Source of the DNA: Epiperipatus broadwayi
Lineage: Eukaryota; Onychophora; Udeonychophora; Euonychophora; Peripatidae
Assembly (NCBI GenBank): GCA_028023455.1
Contig: JAQFVV010000323.1
Location: 188,001-252,000 of the forward strand
Length of the DNA: 64,000 nt
Direction: 5' to 3'
Part shown: positions 24,005 to 35,349 of the stretch, in pieces
Position numbering within the stretch: the first letter of the stretch is position 1
Layout of the letters: each line of letters opens with the position of its first letter
Position numbers and translations under genes: made by a program
Notes under the pieces: model-generated
Databases searched by the model: none
Told to the model about the DNA's origin: nothing
What the model saw: the letters and a program-made list of their open reading frames with translations, nothing else

Positions 24005-25570
24005 TACATATAAAGTTAAAAGAAAAAGTAGAATTAAACACAAACAAATTATCTTGTAGATATTTATTTAAAATATATGCACTGGAATAACAGATTAGTA
24101 ATTAAATAAAAATTTTGATATTTAACATTATAAATTTGTATTTTAAATCAAACATTAAAACAGATCTATTTAATGTCTTATTTAATTCTGATTTTGATAA
24201 TTAAAAAAAATCTAAAACAAGGTTGTTTTCTTATTATAGTGGATAAAAATTATAAAATTCTTCTATCTATTTTAATTTGGTTAAGTAAGAATTTTTTTTA
24301 AAATTGAAACTAATTTTGACAAATAAAAATTATTATAATATACTTTGATTTTATATTCTACAATCTGATTTTGTTTGAAATATTAAAACTTTTTTTTTAG
24401 ATAAAACTTGATTTTGATTAATGTTAAATAAAATGAGTTATTTACCTGTTTTTTTATTCATCAAGATAAAAAACTTAGCTATTGGTTTTTAAATTGCATA
24501 ATACACTCCATAAAAAGTGGATGTGAAAAAAAAAAGGAGGATAAGATTACTAAGTTTTTAAGAAAAAAACTAGATGCATAATGCAAGCCAGCTGCTGAAA
24601 GTTTCAAGAAGGCTGATTTGGAATTCACATGGACGTGAGAGACAGCTTCTATGCCTTTTATATACTGATTGCTTGCTTGAAATCCATTAAACAATAATGA
24701 TATAACAGAGATGACTGACTGCCAATGTTTACCTAATATATGCTTAGCGCTGAAAATGTTAATAAACAAGTCTAATGTTTTATCACAACGTGTTTATAAT
24801 AGAACAGCTTGCTGAGAGACAATCATACTATATTTTATACATATGCTGCAATTTATCTATATGCAAAAAAGCATAAAGTTACTTTATATATATCGTACAT
24901 GCAGGAGATCTAGTTTACAAATCCACATTAACAGGTGAATAGAATATATCTATTGAAAATGACATTATTTCAAAAACTTAATTTTGCAATTAAAATTAAA
25001 TATTTAATTTATAAGTTTTTAGAGAGAATAATTTTTGATTAAATTGTCCCACTAAAAAAATATGGAAAGAAAATAAAAGAAAACGACCAGTGTGTCTCCA
25101 GATGAATTTTTCCAGTTAACATTTATAGTCGATTTTATTTTGGAATTAGAAAGTTAAGTTCAGAAATCATTCTTAAATATTGTAAATGAAAAAATGAAAG
25201 CCAAATTATTTTGGAAAGAATTTTCAAACTGGACCATTCAAGATGTTTTTTTTTTTTAAAAAAAAAAAAAACTTTTACTTACAATTAGAATAATGTACTA
25301 ATATGTCACTTTTTAAAAAAATGACATTTAAATTTGTACCATTTATTTTTTTTATGTTGAAATATGTAGGTATGCATTTGTTTTATGTATATTTTCAACA
25401 TTGAATTAATTTTGTCTTGTTAAGAGTATAATAATTTGGACATAAAGATTTAATAAATTTGTTATTGCTAAATTTAATATCATTAGGATATAAACCCTAG
25501 CATGTACTCACATTTATATGCATATCCATATATGCAAAATCAACACATTATATATTTCTTATTAAACACA
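24005..25570 (+). repeat. Diverged interspersed repeat, long copy
   Basis: Blocks shared in order with 27476-28345 include ATTTAATTCTGATTTTGATAAT, TACAATCTGATTTTGTTTGAA, a segment around 24480-24780, and one near 25424 (AGAGTATAATAAT, then GGACATA). The second copy lacks several hundred bases present here. No coding frame is kept. Confidence 0.7.
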
Positions 25571-27475
25571 ACATATTTTTTATACATAATTAAAATATGT
25601 TAATTTTATATTATTATATGGGCAAGTCTGCGTGGATATGTATGTGTATGTAATGTAAACATAAATTGGAATATCTATCAAATGCAATGTTATAGCATAT
25701 TTTCTATTATTTTTAATCAAACTCAGAAAGATGTATTTATAGTTTACTTAATATTTTAGACCTTTAATTTAATTCTATTGTTATGGTTTCTAATTAATAA
25801 ATTTATCAATTATTGTTTTACACTTTTCCAGTAATCACCTTAAATTTCATTTACTGCTTTTTATTTTATTTTTTTAAAAAAGAAAATTGATATTATATTT
25901 TGCATGTCCACATATGATATTCTATGGCCAGAGCATTGATGATGAAGCAGCTTGTAATTTATAATTATTTTTATAATTATATATAGTTTTGTTCTGTGCT
26001 GATAATAGACATGTGGTCATTTTCTTTATTTATTCATTTTATTTTGATCATTATTTATGTTGAATGTGGATAGTAATGTGTTCCTATCTTCCATAATTGA
26101 CCCTATAATGATCTGTGGGCCCACTGATGATCAGCTACTGGTAATTGTTACTACAAAATTATCATATAACTTGAATCTCAAACATCAAGAAAGTAAAGAC
26201 TTTTTTTTTTGCAAAATCAACATTAAATAATAATTATTGTGAAATATATGACAATAGAATATACAACAGTTTATTTATTTAATGATTATTTATAGATTAT
26301 AGAATGATGATTTTGGTGTGTATATAGAAAGAGTTCATATTTAAATCAACAGAAACAAAAGCAAAACTTTTCGCAATTATATTGAGCTTTTGAGTGTTGA
26401 GGTTTGTTTACCTGTACTTTCGGTACTGGTAATGACTGAAGAATTTTGTCATTGGCTTAAGGAGACAATGTTTTCATGCAACCCAATATAGTATTTTATC
26501 TCATGCACTTTTCCAGCTCACTATAATTCTTATATTTACCAGTCTCTAAGTCTCAAAAAGGAGCAAAGTATATTTGCAGTGTTTTTATGGACAGTTATCA
26601 GGCTGATACCATTATTTCCACCTCAAATACTAAAAGAAGCAAGGCTTTGAAAATATTTTATTATTTGATATCAAAGTTGTAGGTATCTAGTAGTGTCTAA
26701 AATGAGGTAGATTTCCAGGTGTTCATGTTGCATTTTATACTTATGGTCCAGTGGCTGAATTTTTTACCTATCTCAGGATTGCAGGTCATTGTTTATTCTG
26801 TTAGCTATCAGATGTTTGTTGAATCTCTGGAAATTATAATAAATGTATGATTTGAAGTATGAACTTTGTTTTAATTATATATGTATATCATGTAAAATAT
26901 TGTTAACAATGTTTTTCCCTAGTAAAAAAATTGGTGATCCCCCCCCCCCCATAAACCTAAAGATAGAGTACTTTCAGAATACCAGAATGTTTATGAAATT
27001 TCATGTTTACAGTGCTAGAAAAGCTATGTAGGTTACTCTGAGAGACAAATTAATGTCAAACTTAATGGTCATATGATGCCTTTAATCAGAAGGTAAATAC
27101 ATCAGCTTTTACTCTATATTTATTGGAAATTGATCACAAATCTGATTTTAATAATGCTAATTTGGGAAACTATGATTTCAGAACCATGAGAGAGACAAAT
27201 AGAATATTAAAAAGTCCAACTGGTTTAAATAGAGTTGATGAAGCATAATGTATTCCAGACTTATGGAGACAACTTATTTTATCTTTTGCTTCTAATATAA
27301 ACTTAAAATCAGTCAAAGGTTAAATTGAGGAAAGAAAACATTTTGTTAATCCATATATTCTGAGTGCTCAATCACTTCATGCTCAGTCCTATTCTGTACC
27401 TCTCATGCACAACATTGGGAAGTAACTAAACATAATAGATGGGTTAATCCAAAATCTACTTTATTTACACACACG
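25571..27475. other. Intronic AT-rich DNA
   Basis: No recognised exon or repeat. A C-run of ten bases lies at 26941. CACTGATGATCAGC near 26127 has a CTGATGA box but no partner GAAA or stems. Confidence 0.4.
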
Positions 27476-28345
27476 GAAAAAATAGAAAAACAAAAACAAA
27501 CAAAATTTCATATAGATATTTGTTTAAAATATATACACTGGAATAATAGACTAATGGTTAAATAATAGTTTTGATATCTAAAAATTATTATTATTATTAT
27601 TTTAAATCAAGCATTAAAGATAGGTCTATTTAATGTTTTACTTAATTCTGATTTTGATAATGTAAAAAAAAACTAAAACAAGCTTATTTTCATTTTATAA
27701 TAGATACAAATTATATAAGAATATTTTTTAATTAAAAGTAATTTTGAAAATGAAAATAATTATAATGTACTCTGATTTTCAATTCTACAATTTGATTTTG
27801 TTTGAAGTATTAAATTTTTTTAGATAAAAAATGGTTTTGATTTCTCTTTTTGATCAATATAAAAAAAGCTTACCTAGTTATTGTGCTTTCAAATTGTACC
27901 ACTTATAAAAAATATGTTTGAAAGAAAAAAGGTGGAAAAATTATTAAGTTATAAAACAAGGCAGATACAAAGTGTAAGCTAGTAGCTGCTACTTTCACAA
28001 CAGTTGAGTTTGAATTCATATAGAAGTAAGGGACAAGGATGGTTATTTAGTATGTCATAGCCCATAGGCATGGTCTAGACTGCTTGCAAGCCTGAAGTTC
28101 CTGCCAACATTTGTCATTTATGGTTAACCTGAAAATATCAAAATGTCAGTCTAATGCTTTATCATTTATATTCAACAATGAATTAATTATGACTTGTGAG
28201 AGTATAATAATATGGACATATGGATTCATAAATTTATTATTGAGCAATGAAATGTCCTTAGAATATAACCACCAGTGTATGCACACATTTATATGTGTAT
28301 CTATATATGTAAAATTGGTCATTATATAGGTCTTATTAAAGTTAA
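27476..28345 (+). repeat. Diverged interspersed repeat, short copy
   Basis: Same family and orientation as 24005-25570, with an internal deletion. The pair lies 3.5 kb apart in the same intron, so an old segmental duplication is as possible as two insertions. Confidence 0.7.
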
Positions 28346-29224
28346 TTGATTTTTTTTATTAATTTATAGACAATTACAATATATTAATTTTATATTGGTA
28401 AGTTTGAATTTGTTATTTTAATAATTCAAGAGTCAGATTTCCACAGAATCATTTTAAACAAGCTTGCAAATAACGTTTCCTTTTTTTACATTGCCAAACT
28501 ATTGGGCGGATAAAATAAGGGCATTCTTAAAATGAGTTTTAGTACTGTATATCATATTCAAGTATTGAGAGGAATTATGTAAATGACTAATTAACATAAT
28601 TTGTCAACAAGCTTTTGATTTATAAATTACAAAAGGCATTCCTGTTTACAAAATATCCATTGTGACAATAGCATTAATTTATTTGGATATAGACCCACAG
28701 ATATTACTACATTCTTAAGTAATATTTATCAAAATTTAACAACAGTGAACACATTACATGGTGATACTAAGAAGCTTAAAATTGAAAAGGTATAGACAAG
28801 ATGATTGCATATTTCTATAGTATATGAAGACTATTTCAGTTATTTAGATTTATCAGATGATGTGGTCAATATTATTATACTACATAAGGATGTTAAAAAG
28901 TGTTATAATAGTTATCAAACATAAAGTAAATATTAAATAATGATAAATATTTAAAAAAATGTTAAAATGATTTTTTTCATATAATGAAAGGTAATATTGA
29001 TAATCAAAATTAGAAATTAACAACTCAAGATATGTTAAGCCAAATTATTAATACAAATGAAAAACATAAGAAATGAAATTAATTGTAAGATTAATGTTGG
29101 ATTAAATGTTATTGGTAGAAATAACATTAAAAAAATCTTTATTTGAAAAGAGAGGTTTTTAATATATGTGGGTTTTTATTACTTAGAGGTGCAAGATTTG
29201 GACATTTAACAAATAACTAATAAA
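28346..29224. other. Intronic AT-rich DNA
   Basis: Nothing supported. Confidence 0.35.
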
Positions 29225-29356
29225 GAAACATTAGATTATTCAAAGAAATGTGAAAAAGATATATATATTTAAGAAGGAATAAAATGCAAAATTCTTGCAG
29301 GAAAAACATGAATTATTGACATCATCAAAAAAATTAGAAATTAAATTGGAATCACA
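29225..29356 (+). mobile_element. Highly decayed RTE LINE 3' fragment
   Basis: The order TTATTCAAAGAAATGTGAAAA, AAGAAGGAATAAAATGCAAA, ATTATTGACATCATCAAAAA follows the RTE 3' coding region seen at 21440-21560, with many substitutions and small indels. It is the third RTE copy in this window. Confidence 0.45.
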
Positions 29357-30178
29357 ATGGCACATGGTGAAACACAACTACTAAATTTCTGGAAACACAT
29401 TAACAACATATCTCTTCAATTAAATTCACAAAAGAGTCAGAAAATAAACAAACTGGCACTATTAGATGTTCTTGTGACAAGTTTTCCTCATTGCAAAAGC
29501 AAAACTACAGTTTACTATAGAAAACCCATACATACATGAACATATTTATCATACATATTCTAATCATACTAGCTATCCAAACAATGGCATTAATCTATCA
29601 CTATCTAAGAGTGCAAAAACATTTTCTCAGAAACCAGTGATTTGAAAAGAGAAAAAAAATTATAGAACAAACTCTTATAAAAAATGGTTATCCATCAGCC
29701 GTTATTAAGAAAACCTTAAATAGACAACAAAAAGAACAATAAAAACACTCATTGGTACTGCAGTGTATTGATACATACTTAAAAGTAACAAACAAGTTAA
29801 GAAAAATCTACAATCAGTATACCATCCAGTCATACTACAGTATGAAAAATTATAATGTTTACAAAGCTTAAACTTAAAATGCCAAAGAGTAAAACGGCAT
29901 CTATGAAGTACCATGTTGATGTTAAAGAATGTATGCAAGACTACAACTGATGATTGGAAGAGAGAAAACATATGCCAAAACTAGCAGACCATGTATGTCC
30001 CAATGAACATATGATCAATTGGAAAAATATAAATATATTGGAAAGGAAACAAAAAAGAAAATTCAAAGAAACTGCTTACATGATAATTGAGAATAGTTTC
30101 ATAAGTCAACTTAGGGTAGCTATACATAATATATGGAAAATTAATCACCATTGCTCTTTGGAAAAGTGTAGAAATTAA
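29357..30178 (+). pseudogene. Penelope-like element remnant (RT C-terminus and GIY-YIG endonuclease)
   Basis: The first frame reads LLNFWKHINNISLQL, then LALLDVLVT, then TTVYYRKPIHT, the order found at the C-terminal side of Penelope-like reverse transcriptases (FLDVLV...TTVYRKPTHTD). A second piece at about 29970-30115, LADHVCPNEHMINWKNINIL followed by ERKQKRKFKETAY, matches the C-terminal part of the GIY-YIG nuclease of these elements (EH...H.I.W and RK..EA). Several stops and shifts separate them. The GIY and YIG residues themselves are not visible. A second RT remnant lies at 54180-54440. Confidence 0.65.
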
Positions 30179-30215
30179 GAGGAATGACATAGCAAAATAT
30201 ATGAATTTTCTACAG

Positions 30216-30450
30216 ACTGTTGCCCTTGGCAGGATGGTTTATTTGGCTGCAGTGTAATCTTAAAAAATTATATTCATGAATCTAAGGATTCAGGTTCAAT
30301 TTCCATACTGTATTATCATTGGTACAGCCAGCAACACATAAAGAAGACAGGAAAATAATACATCTTTAAAATGTTGAATATATACTAATCTCAATGCTAT
30401 TACAAACAGTTAATTGTAATTTGAAATATTTAAATAATAAATAAGGTTAA
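30216..30450 (+). mobile_element. tRNA-derived SINE, family S1, plus strand
   Basis: The head starts GACTGTTGCCCTTGGCAGGA, as does the minus copy at 13576, with a worn A box and the B-box-like GGTTCAATTTCC at 30293. The body shares CAGCAACAC, TAAAGAAGA, TATATACTAATCT and a GAAATATTTAAATAA tail with the other copy. More diverged than the copy at 13340. Confidence 0.7.
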
Positions 30451-30676
30451 TTTTTTCTAAAGATATTAAATACATAATGTTAGATGAAAAAAATAGTCCA
30501 ATATATAAATATGAATTTTTACATTCTGTAATATATAGTATATAAAAATATTCACATAAAAGCTATGCCTGTAAACTCAGGCATGAGTGTTACAATATAT
30601 AATGAAATAAATGTTTTAGGAGCACAAAAGCATAAGTGCCTTTATTTTATTAAACATGGTTATTATTGAAAACATG

Positions 30677-30681
<5 letters not shown>

Positions 30682-30722
<41 letters not shown>

Positions 30723-30752
30723 ATATGTATATATATATATATATATATATAA
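30682..30752. repeat. (TA)n microsatellite
   Basis: Two long TA runs separated by a short interruption. Confidence 0.95.
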
Positions 30753-30754
30753 AT

Positions 30755-31292
30755 TAGATTCCAACCAGTCACCACCTAAACATTCATATTAAATATAGTA
30801 ATCAATATTTCTCACTGCTGTCAAGGCAAACTTCTCACCTTTTTAATAGCAAGAATGGAATCCATTCTTACTAATGGTCCATTGAATATATATGGATACT
30901 TAAAGCTTGCAACTTGACTACAGAGCATGAAATATTGTTACAATGAAGTTTAAATAAACCTCTTTAAACATGAATAAACATGTCACTATACTGCAGACTC
31001 ATAAATAGTCATCTATAACATTACTTAATGCAATACTTTTAAATTGCCCATGTATTATTTAGAAATAATAAGCGAAATTGTGCCTAAAGCTAATCTGGGA
31101 TAATGATGTAATTAGATCCCAACCAGTCACCACCTGAACATTCACAGTAAATATAGTAATCAATATTTCTCACTGCTGTCAAGGCAACCTTCTCACTTTT
31201 TTAATAGTAAGAGTGGAAATCCCATTCTTACTAATGGTCCATTGAATATATATATATATATATATATAATCATTATATATATATATTGAATG

Positions 31293-31326
<34 letters not shown>

Positions 31327-31335
31327 CATTCAAAA
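30755..31335 (+). repeat. Direct repeats of about 145 bp, each adjoining TA arrays
   Basis: The segment starting AACCAGTCACCACCT (30768 and 31120) and ending GGTCCATTGAATATATAT occurs twice, at about 30755-30900 and about 31110-31250. The second runs into a TA array (31247-31335) that contains ATCATT/AATGAT palindromes able to extrude as a cruciform. Confidence 0.85.
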
Positions 31336-31372
31336 CATATATAAAAATCAAAATACTGTAGAACACACTATA

Positions 31373-31550
31373 CAGAATTTAATATGCCTTTATAAAATAA
31401 ATAACTGAATACTAGCTGTAGCTAGCTTACAGCAATTTACACCATTTTGAATAACAAATTGTACTCATGATAGTGTAAACTGCCGTAATTCATGATGGTG
31501 TAAACTGCTAGTATTCAGTTATTTATTTTATAAAGACATATTAAATTTTG
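31373..31550. repeat. Small foldback element
   Basis: Arms 31373-31416 and 31507-31550 are near-perfect reverse complements (CTGAATACTAGC against GCTAGTATTCAG). The spacer of about 90 bp contains two copies of TAGTGTAAACTGC/TGGTGTAAACTGC. It differs from the two larger foldbacks and has no ribozyme-like core. Confidence 0.8.
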
Positions 31551-31589
31551 TAGATTGTATTTTAGAATATTTGGACTTGAACTGAGACT

Positions 31590-31850
31590 TTCAAACATAT
31601 ATACAATCACTGCTCAGTTTACATTAAGATAGCAAATGCACAAATATGGACAATCTTCAATCTTTGCTGTTATGCAAATCTTCTGCCATCCATATCATTA
31701 AAAATCTGAACATGAAATGCTCAATATTCATAATGATGCCAATATTATTGTAATACATAATGACCATATGTCAGTCTGTCCCTTCACACATAGGACCATA
31801 ATATGTTCATTTAGTTATAGAAAAGGAGGATAGGCAGAATGCTGACTGAA
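31590..31850 (-). repeat. 472-bp repeat family, partial copy, minus strand
   Basis: The complement of this stretch contains worn pieces of the 472-bp family, such as the CTATCTTAAT / AAACTGAGCA segment and the GATGGC region. The hammerhead part is missing. Confidence 0.5.
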
Positions 31851-31989
31851 TATGTAATATTTATATACACGTATATTTTCTATACTAAACATAATGTAAT
31901 TATAATGATAATGCAGAATGAATGTTCATGTAAATGATATTTTCCCAATATATAAATACAATTATGACAAAAAAATTAATCATGGCCCT

Positions 31990-34806
31990 TTAAACTCACC
32001 AACCAAGGCAGTGGTTGGTGGCCAAAAGCGGAAGGTGCTAAAAATCCCCTGATTGTGGACTCAGGCTGCCATTTGATGATGACATTTTATTTAGGTACTT
32101 ACAACTGCAGATCACTTTCAAATAAGAAAGATTGCAAAAAGAACTGTCATATGTTAAAAGGGACATTATTGGACTTTGTGAAGTTAGAAGAAAAGGTGAA
32201 AATACAATTGATTTAAAAAGTGGACATATTCTCTATTATAAAGACACAAATATTGAAAATACAAGTGGAGTAGGATTCATTATAAATAAAAAATGGAAGA
32301 ATAACATTGTGGAGATTGATAGTGTATCGGACAGAGTGGCAAAATTAGTTATACAACTTAATAGCAGATACCAAAGGCAGATAATTCAGGTTTATGCCCC
32401 AACAAGTTCTTATAGTGATGAAGTAGTAGAAGATTTTTATATGAATGTACAAACGCTTTTTAATCAGAGTAAATAACCTTTTAAAGTTTGTTATGGGAGA
32501 CTTTAATGCTAGAATTGGTAAACAATGAAAAATAAAAATTCTGAAGGTAATTTTGGTTATGGTAATAGAAATGAGAGAGGACATAGACTTGTGGAGTTTG
32601 CAGAAAAAGAAAAACACTATATTATGAATTTCTTTTTTGAGAAAAATGTTAAAAGGAAATGGACATGGAAACATCCAAATGAAGATATAGCAGAATTGGA
32701 TTATATTTTGACTAGCAGAAAATACGTATTTCAAGATTGTAATGTTCTTAATAAATTTAATACAGGAAGTGATCATCTATAAGTAAGATGTAAAACACGT
32801 GTTAATGCAAAACTAGAGAGACAAAATTTAAAAAAAAAATATTTACAGTTGATATTCAAATCGGTTCCAAGTATTAGTAGATTTTGAACATTATTCAGAT
32901 TTGAATGAAATTAATAGGAAAATAAATTATACACTTTTAAAAACTGCAATCAAGATAACTGGTAGAAAAAACCAGCAATTGACCAATAAAATTTCTACTG
33001 AGACAAGCGAATTTATTAAGAAAAGAAAAAAATATGAAGATATATAAAAACGATGCAATAAAAAGGATTGAATATCTCGAATTTTATAAAAGAGTGTGCA
33101 AAGCGTTGAAAATGATATAAGAAAGGATAACTGTGAACTAGCAAAAAAAGCTGTAGAAGAGAATAAATGTCTCAAGAGTGTAAAACAATATTTGGTATTG
33201 GTAAGAAATTTATATCTGCAATAAGAAAAAAAGATGAAATTATTACTAAAAAGAGAGATGACATCATGAATTGAGTAGAAGACATTTATCAAGAATTATA
33301 TAGTATGTCCTATATCTATTATATCTTCCCCATTGCCCAGAATTTTAAATGAAGAAGTGAGACATCTAATTGAATATATGAAGAAAGGAAAGGCTACAGG
33401 TAATGATGGACTTATAATTGATATATTAAAAGAAGCAGGTGAAGAAATAAATTTTTTTTCGCAAATTTATATACCAAATGGTCTAAATGATAAAGATGTA
33501 CCAGATGATTGGAAGAATGCAGTATTAATTTTTAAAAAAGGTGATAAAGAAGATATTAGTAATTAGAGACCTATTGCCTTTTATCAGTTTTATACAAAAT
33601 TTTTACCAAGATAATCACAACTCGTCTACAGAGAACATTGTATTTCCACCAACTAAAAGAACAAGCCAGATTTAAAAAGTGGTTTAGTACAGTAGATCAT
33701 ATCCAGGTACTGAGAGAAGTTACAGAAACGACAGATGAGTATGAATTGTCATTATGCTTTGGATTTGTTGATTATGAAAAGGCATTTGATTCTATAAACA
33801 TTTCTTTAGTGATTAAAGCATCGGATTATCATGGTATAGATTGAGGATATTGTCATATTTAAAAACAAAACATTTATAAAAATGCAACAGCAACAATTAG
33901 ATTACACAATGATAATGGGAAAATTAACACAGAGATGGGTGTATGACAGTGTGACTCCATATCTCCAAAACTTTTTTCAGTAGTGCTGCAAGAAGTATTT
34001 TGTGGATTAAAATGGGAAACTAAAAGAGTGAAAGTAAATGGAGATTATTTAAGTCATTTAGATTTTGCATATGATGTAGTTGTTTTACAAATAATGCTTT
34101 AGAACTGCAGGAAATGTTGCAGGAGTAACCAGATGAAATTAGGACTAAAGATAAATGTTAAAAAGTCTAAAATAATGTTTAATGGATTTTCTCAAAATAT
34201 AAAAATAGAGATCGATTATGATGAGTTGGAAAAGTTAACAATTACAAATACCTTGGTCAGATTATTAATAGAGATGGAAACATAATGGATAAAATTCATC
34301 ATAGAATTAGAACTTGGTTGGAGTGCTTTTGGTAGAAATAACTTGATACTAAAAGGAAATATGCCTAAGGGTTTAAAAAGGAAGGATTTTAATAAATATG
34401 TTTTACAAGTTCTTACTTATGGATCTGAGACTTAGACCCTTAATAGAAGAGCAATGCAGAGACTTCAGACCACTCAAAGAAATATGGAGATATGCATGTT
34501 GGGAGTAACAAGAAGAAATCGAAAATGCAATATATGAATAAGAAAACAAACAGCTGTTATCATTGAAAAAATCGAAAGACTGGACTGGGGCTGGACATAT
34601 TGCTAGAAGAGATGATAATTAGATAGACAATTGAAATGATAAGAGATTATAAAAGACCCAGAAATAGACCACATGTGAGATGGAGGTATGAAATAAAAAA
34701 AGTGTGCAAGGGTGACATGGAGAAGAGAAGTTTAAGATTGGAGATGGATTGAACTTAGAGAGACCTTCAACCTGCAGTGGATTGATAATGATTGATGATG
34801 ATGAAT
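31990..34806 (+). mobile_element. RTE-type LINE, near full length but inactivated
   Basis: It begins with a GC-richer leader (AACCAAGGCAGTGGTTGGTG), has an AP endonuclease then an RT, and ends with the short tandem GATTGATGATGATGA instead of poly(A), as is usual for RTE elements. Two 5'-truncated relatives are at 21364 and 29225. Confidence 0.85.
32080..34760 (+). pseudogene. RTE ORF (endonuclease + reverse transcriptase), broken
   Basis: Endonuclease pieces: LQKELSYVKRDIIGLCEVRR, VYAPTSSYSDE, KFVMGDFNARIG (about 32488) and LDYILTSRKY ending in GSDHL at 32780. RT pieces: KKGKATGNDGLIIDILKEAG (about 33382), FKKGDKEDISN followed by a stop and RPIAF, DYEKAFDSI (about 33770), then worn later motifs. 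The catalytic Asp pair region near 34065 reads LDFAYDVV, so one aspartate is lost. Stops and shifts occur throughout. The domain order and the KKGKATG motif are those of the RTE/BovB clade. Confidence 0.8.
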
Positions 34807-34902
34807 TATAAGGGACAATAACTTAGAATTTAAAACTTTTCACAGCTATTGAATTCATTTATAAAACTGTTACACATCACCATATATTTTTAAAAAGTTA
34901 AA

Positions 34903-34959
34903 TGATCTCCAATATACATCATTTGTGCAGAACCAGCATTCATCAGTTGGTTCAGATCA
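34903..34959 (-). ncRNA. Hammerhead ribozyme copy, G12 lost
   Basis: On the minus strand CTGATGA is intact, the stem II core TGC/GCA is intact, and the GAAA box has lost its G. Stem I pairs TTGG and GATCA with CCAA and TGATC. The GATCA/TGATC pair here replaces GATTA/TAATC at 62668-62724, a compensatory change that supports the fold. Predicted to be inactive or weak. Confidence 0.55.
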
Positions 34960-34990
34960 CCATTTTCCACACATGTATATAATTATTGCT

Positions 34991-35110
34991 TAGTTTTTAT
35001 TAAGATAGTAAATGTTCAAATATAATGGACATGTTTCAATCCTCTCCATTTAGTTTATATTAAGATAGTAAATGTTCAAATATAATGGACATGTTTCAAT
35101 CGTCTCCACT
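34991..35110 (+). repeat. 60-bp tandem duplication
   Basis: Two copies with period exactly 60 bp and very few differences. They lie inside the minus-oriented 472-bp repeat copy, so this is a local slippage event. Confidence 0.95.
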
Positions 35111-35280
35111 CTCAAAAACTTCAGCCATCCATATCACGAAAATTTCCAAAGATAAAAATGCTCAAAAACCTTGATGAAGCCAATATTATTGGGTTCATCA
35201 AGGTCTTTGATGATCTGAGCACTAATTGTATATATGTATAGGAGATGATGATATGAATCAATTGACGAGTGCTGGTTCAG

Positions 35281-35346
<66 letters not shown>
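35281..35346. repeat. (TA)n microsatellite
   Basis: A perfect TA run of about 65 bp that interrupts the right half of the repeat pair within its hammerhead stem II. Confidence 0.95.

Positions 35347-35349
<3 letters not shown>

Larger units (their letters stand above)
34903..35280. repeat. 472-bp repeat family, inverted pair
   Basis: The left part is in minus orientation and the right part (from about 35190) in plus orientation, joined tail to tail near TTGATGAAGCC/TTCATCAAGG. The hammerhead region is present on both sides: well preserved on the left, and cut off by a TA array on the right (AATCAATTGACGAGTGCTGG). Confidence 0.7.

Noticed and set aside
26120-26150. CACTGATGATCAGC as a hammerhead start
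   Set aside because: No GAAA box or stems follow.
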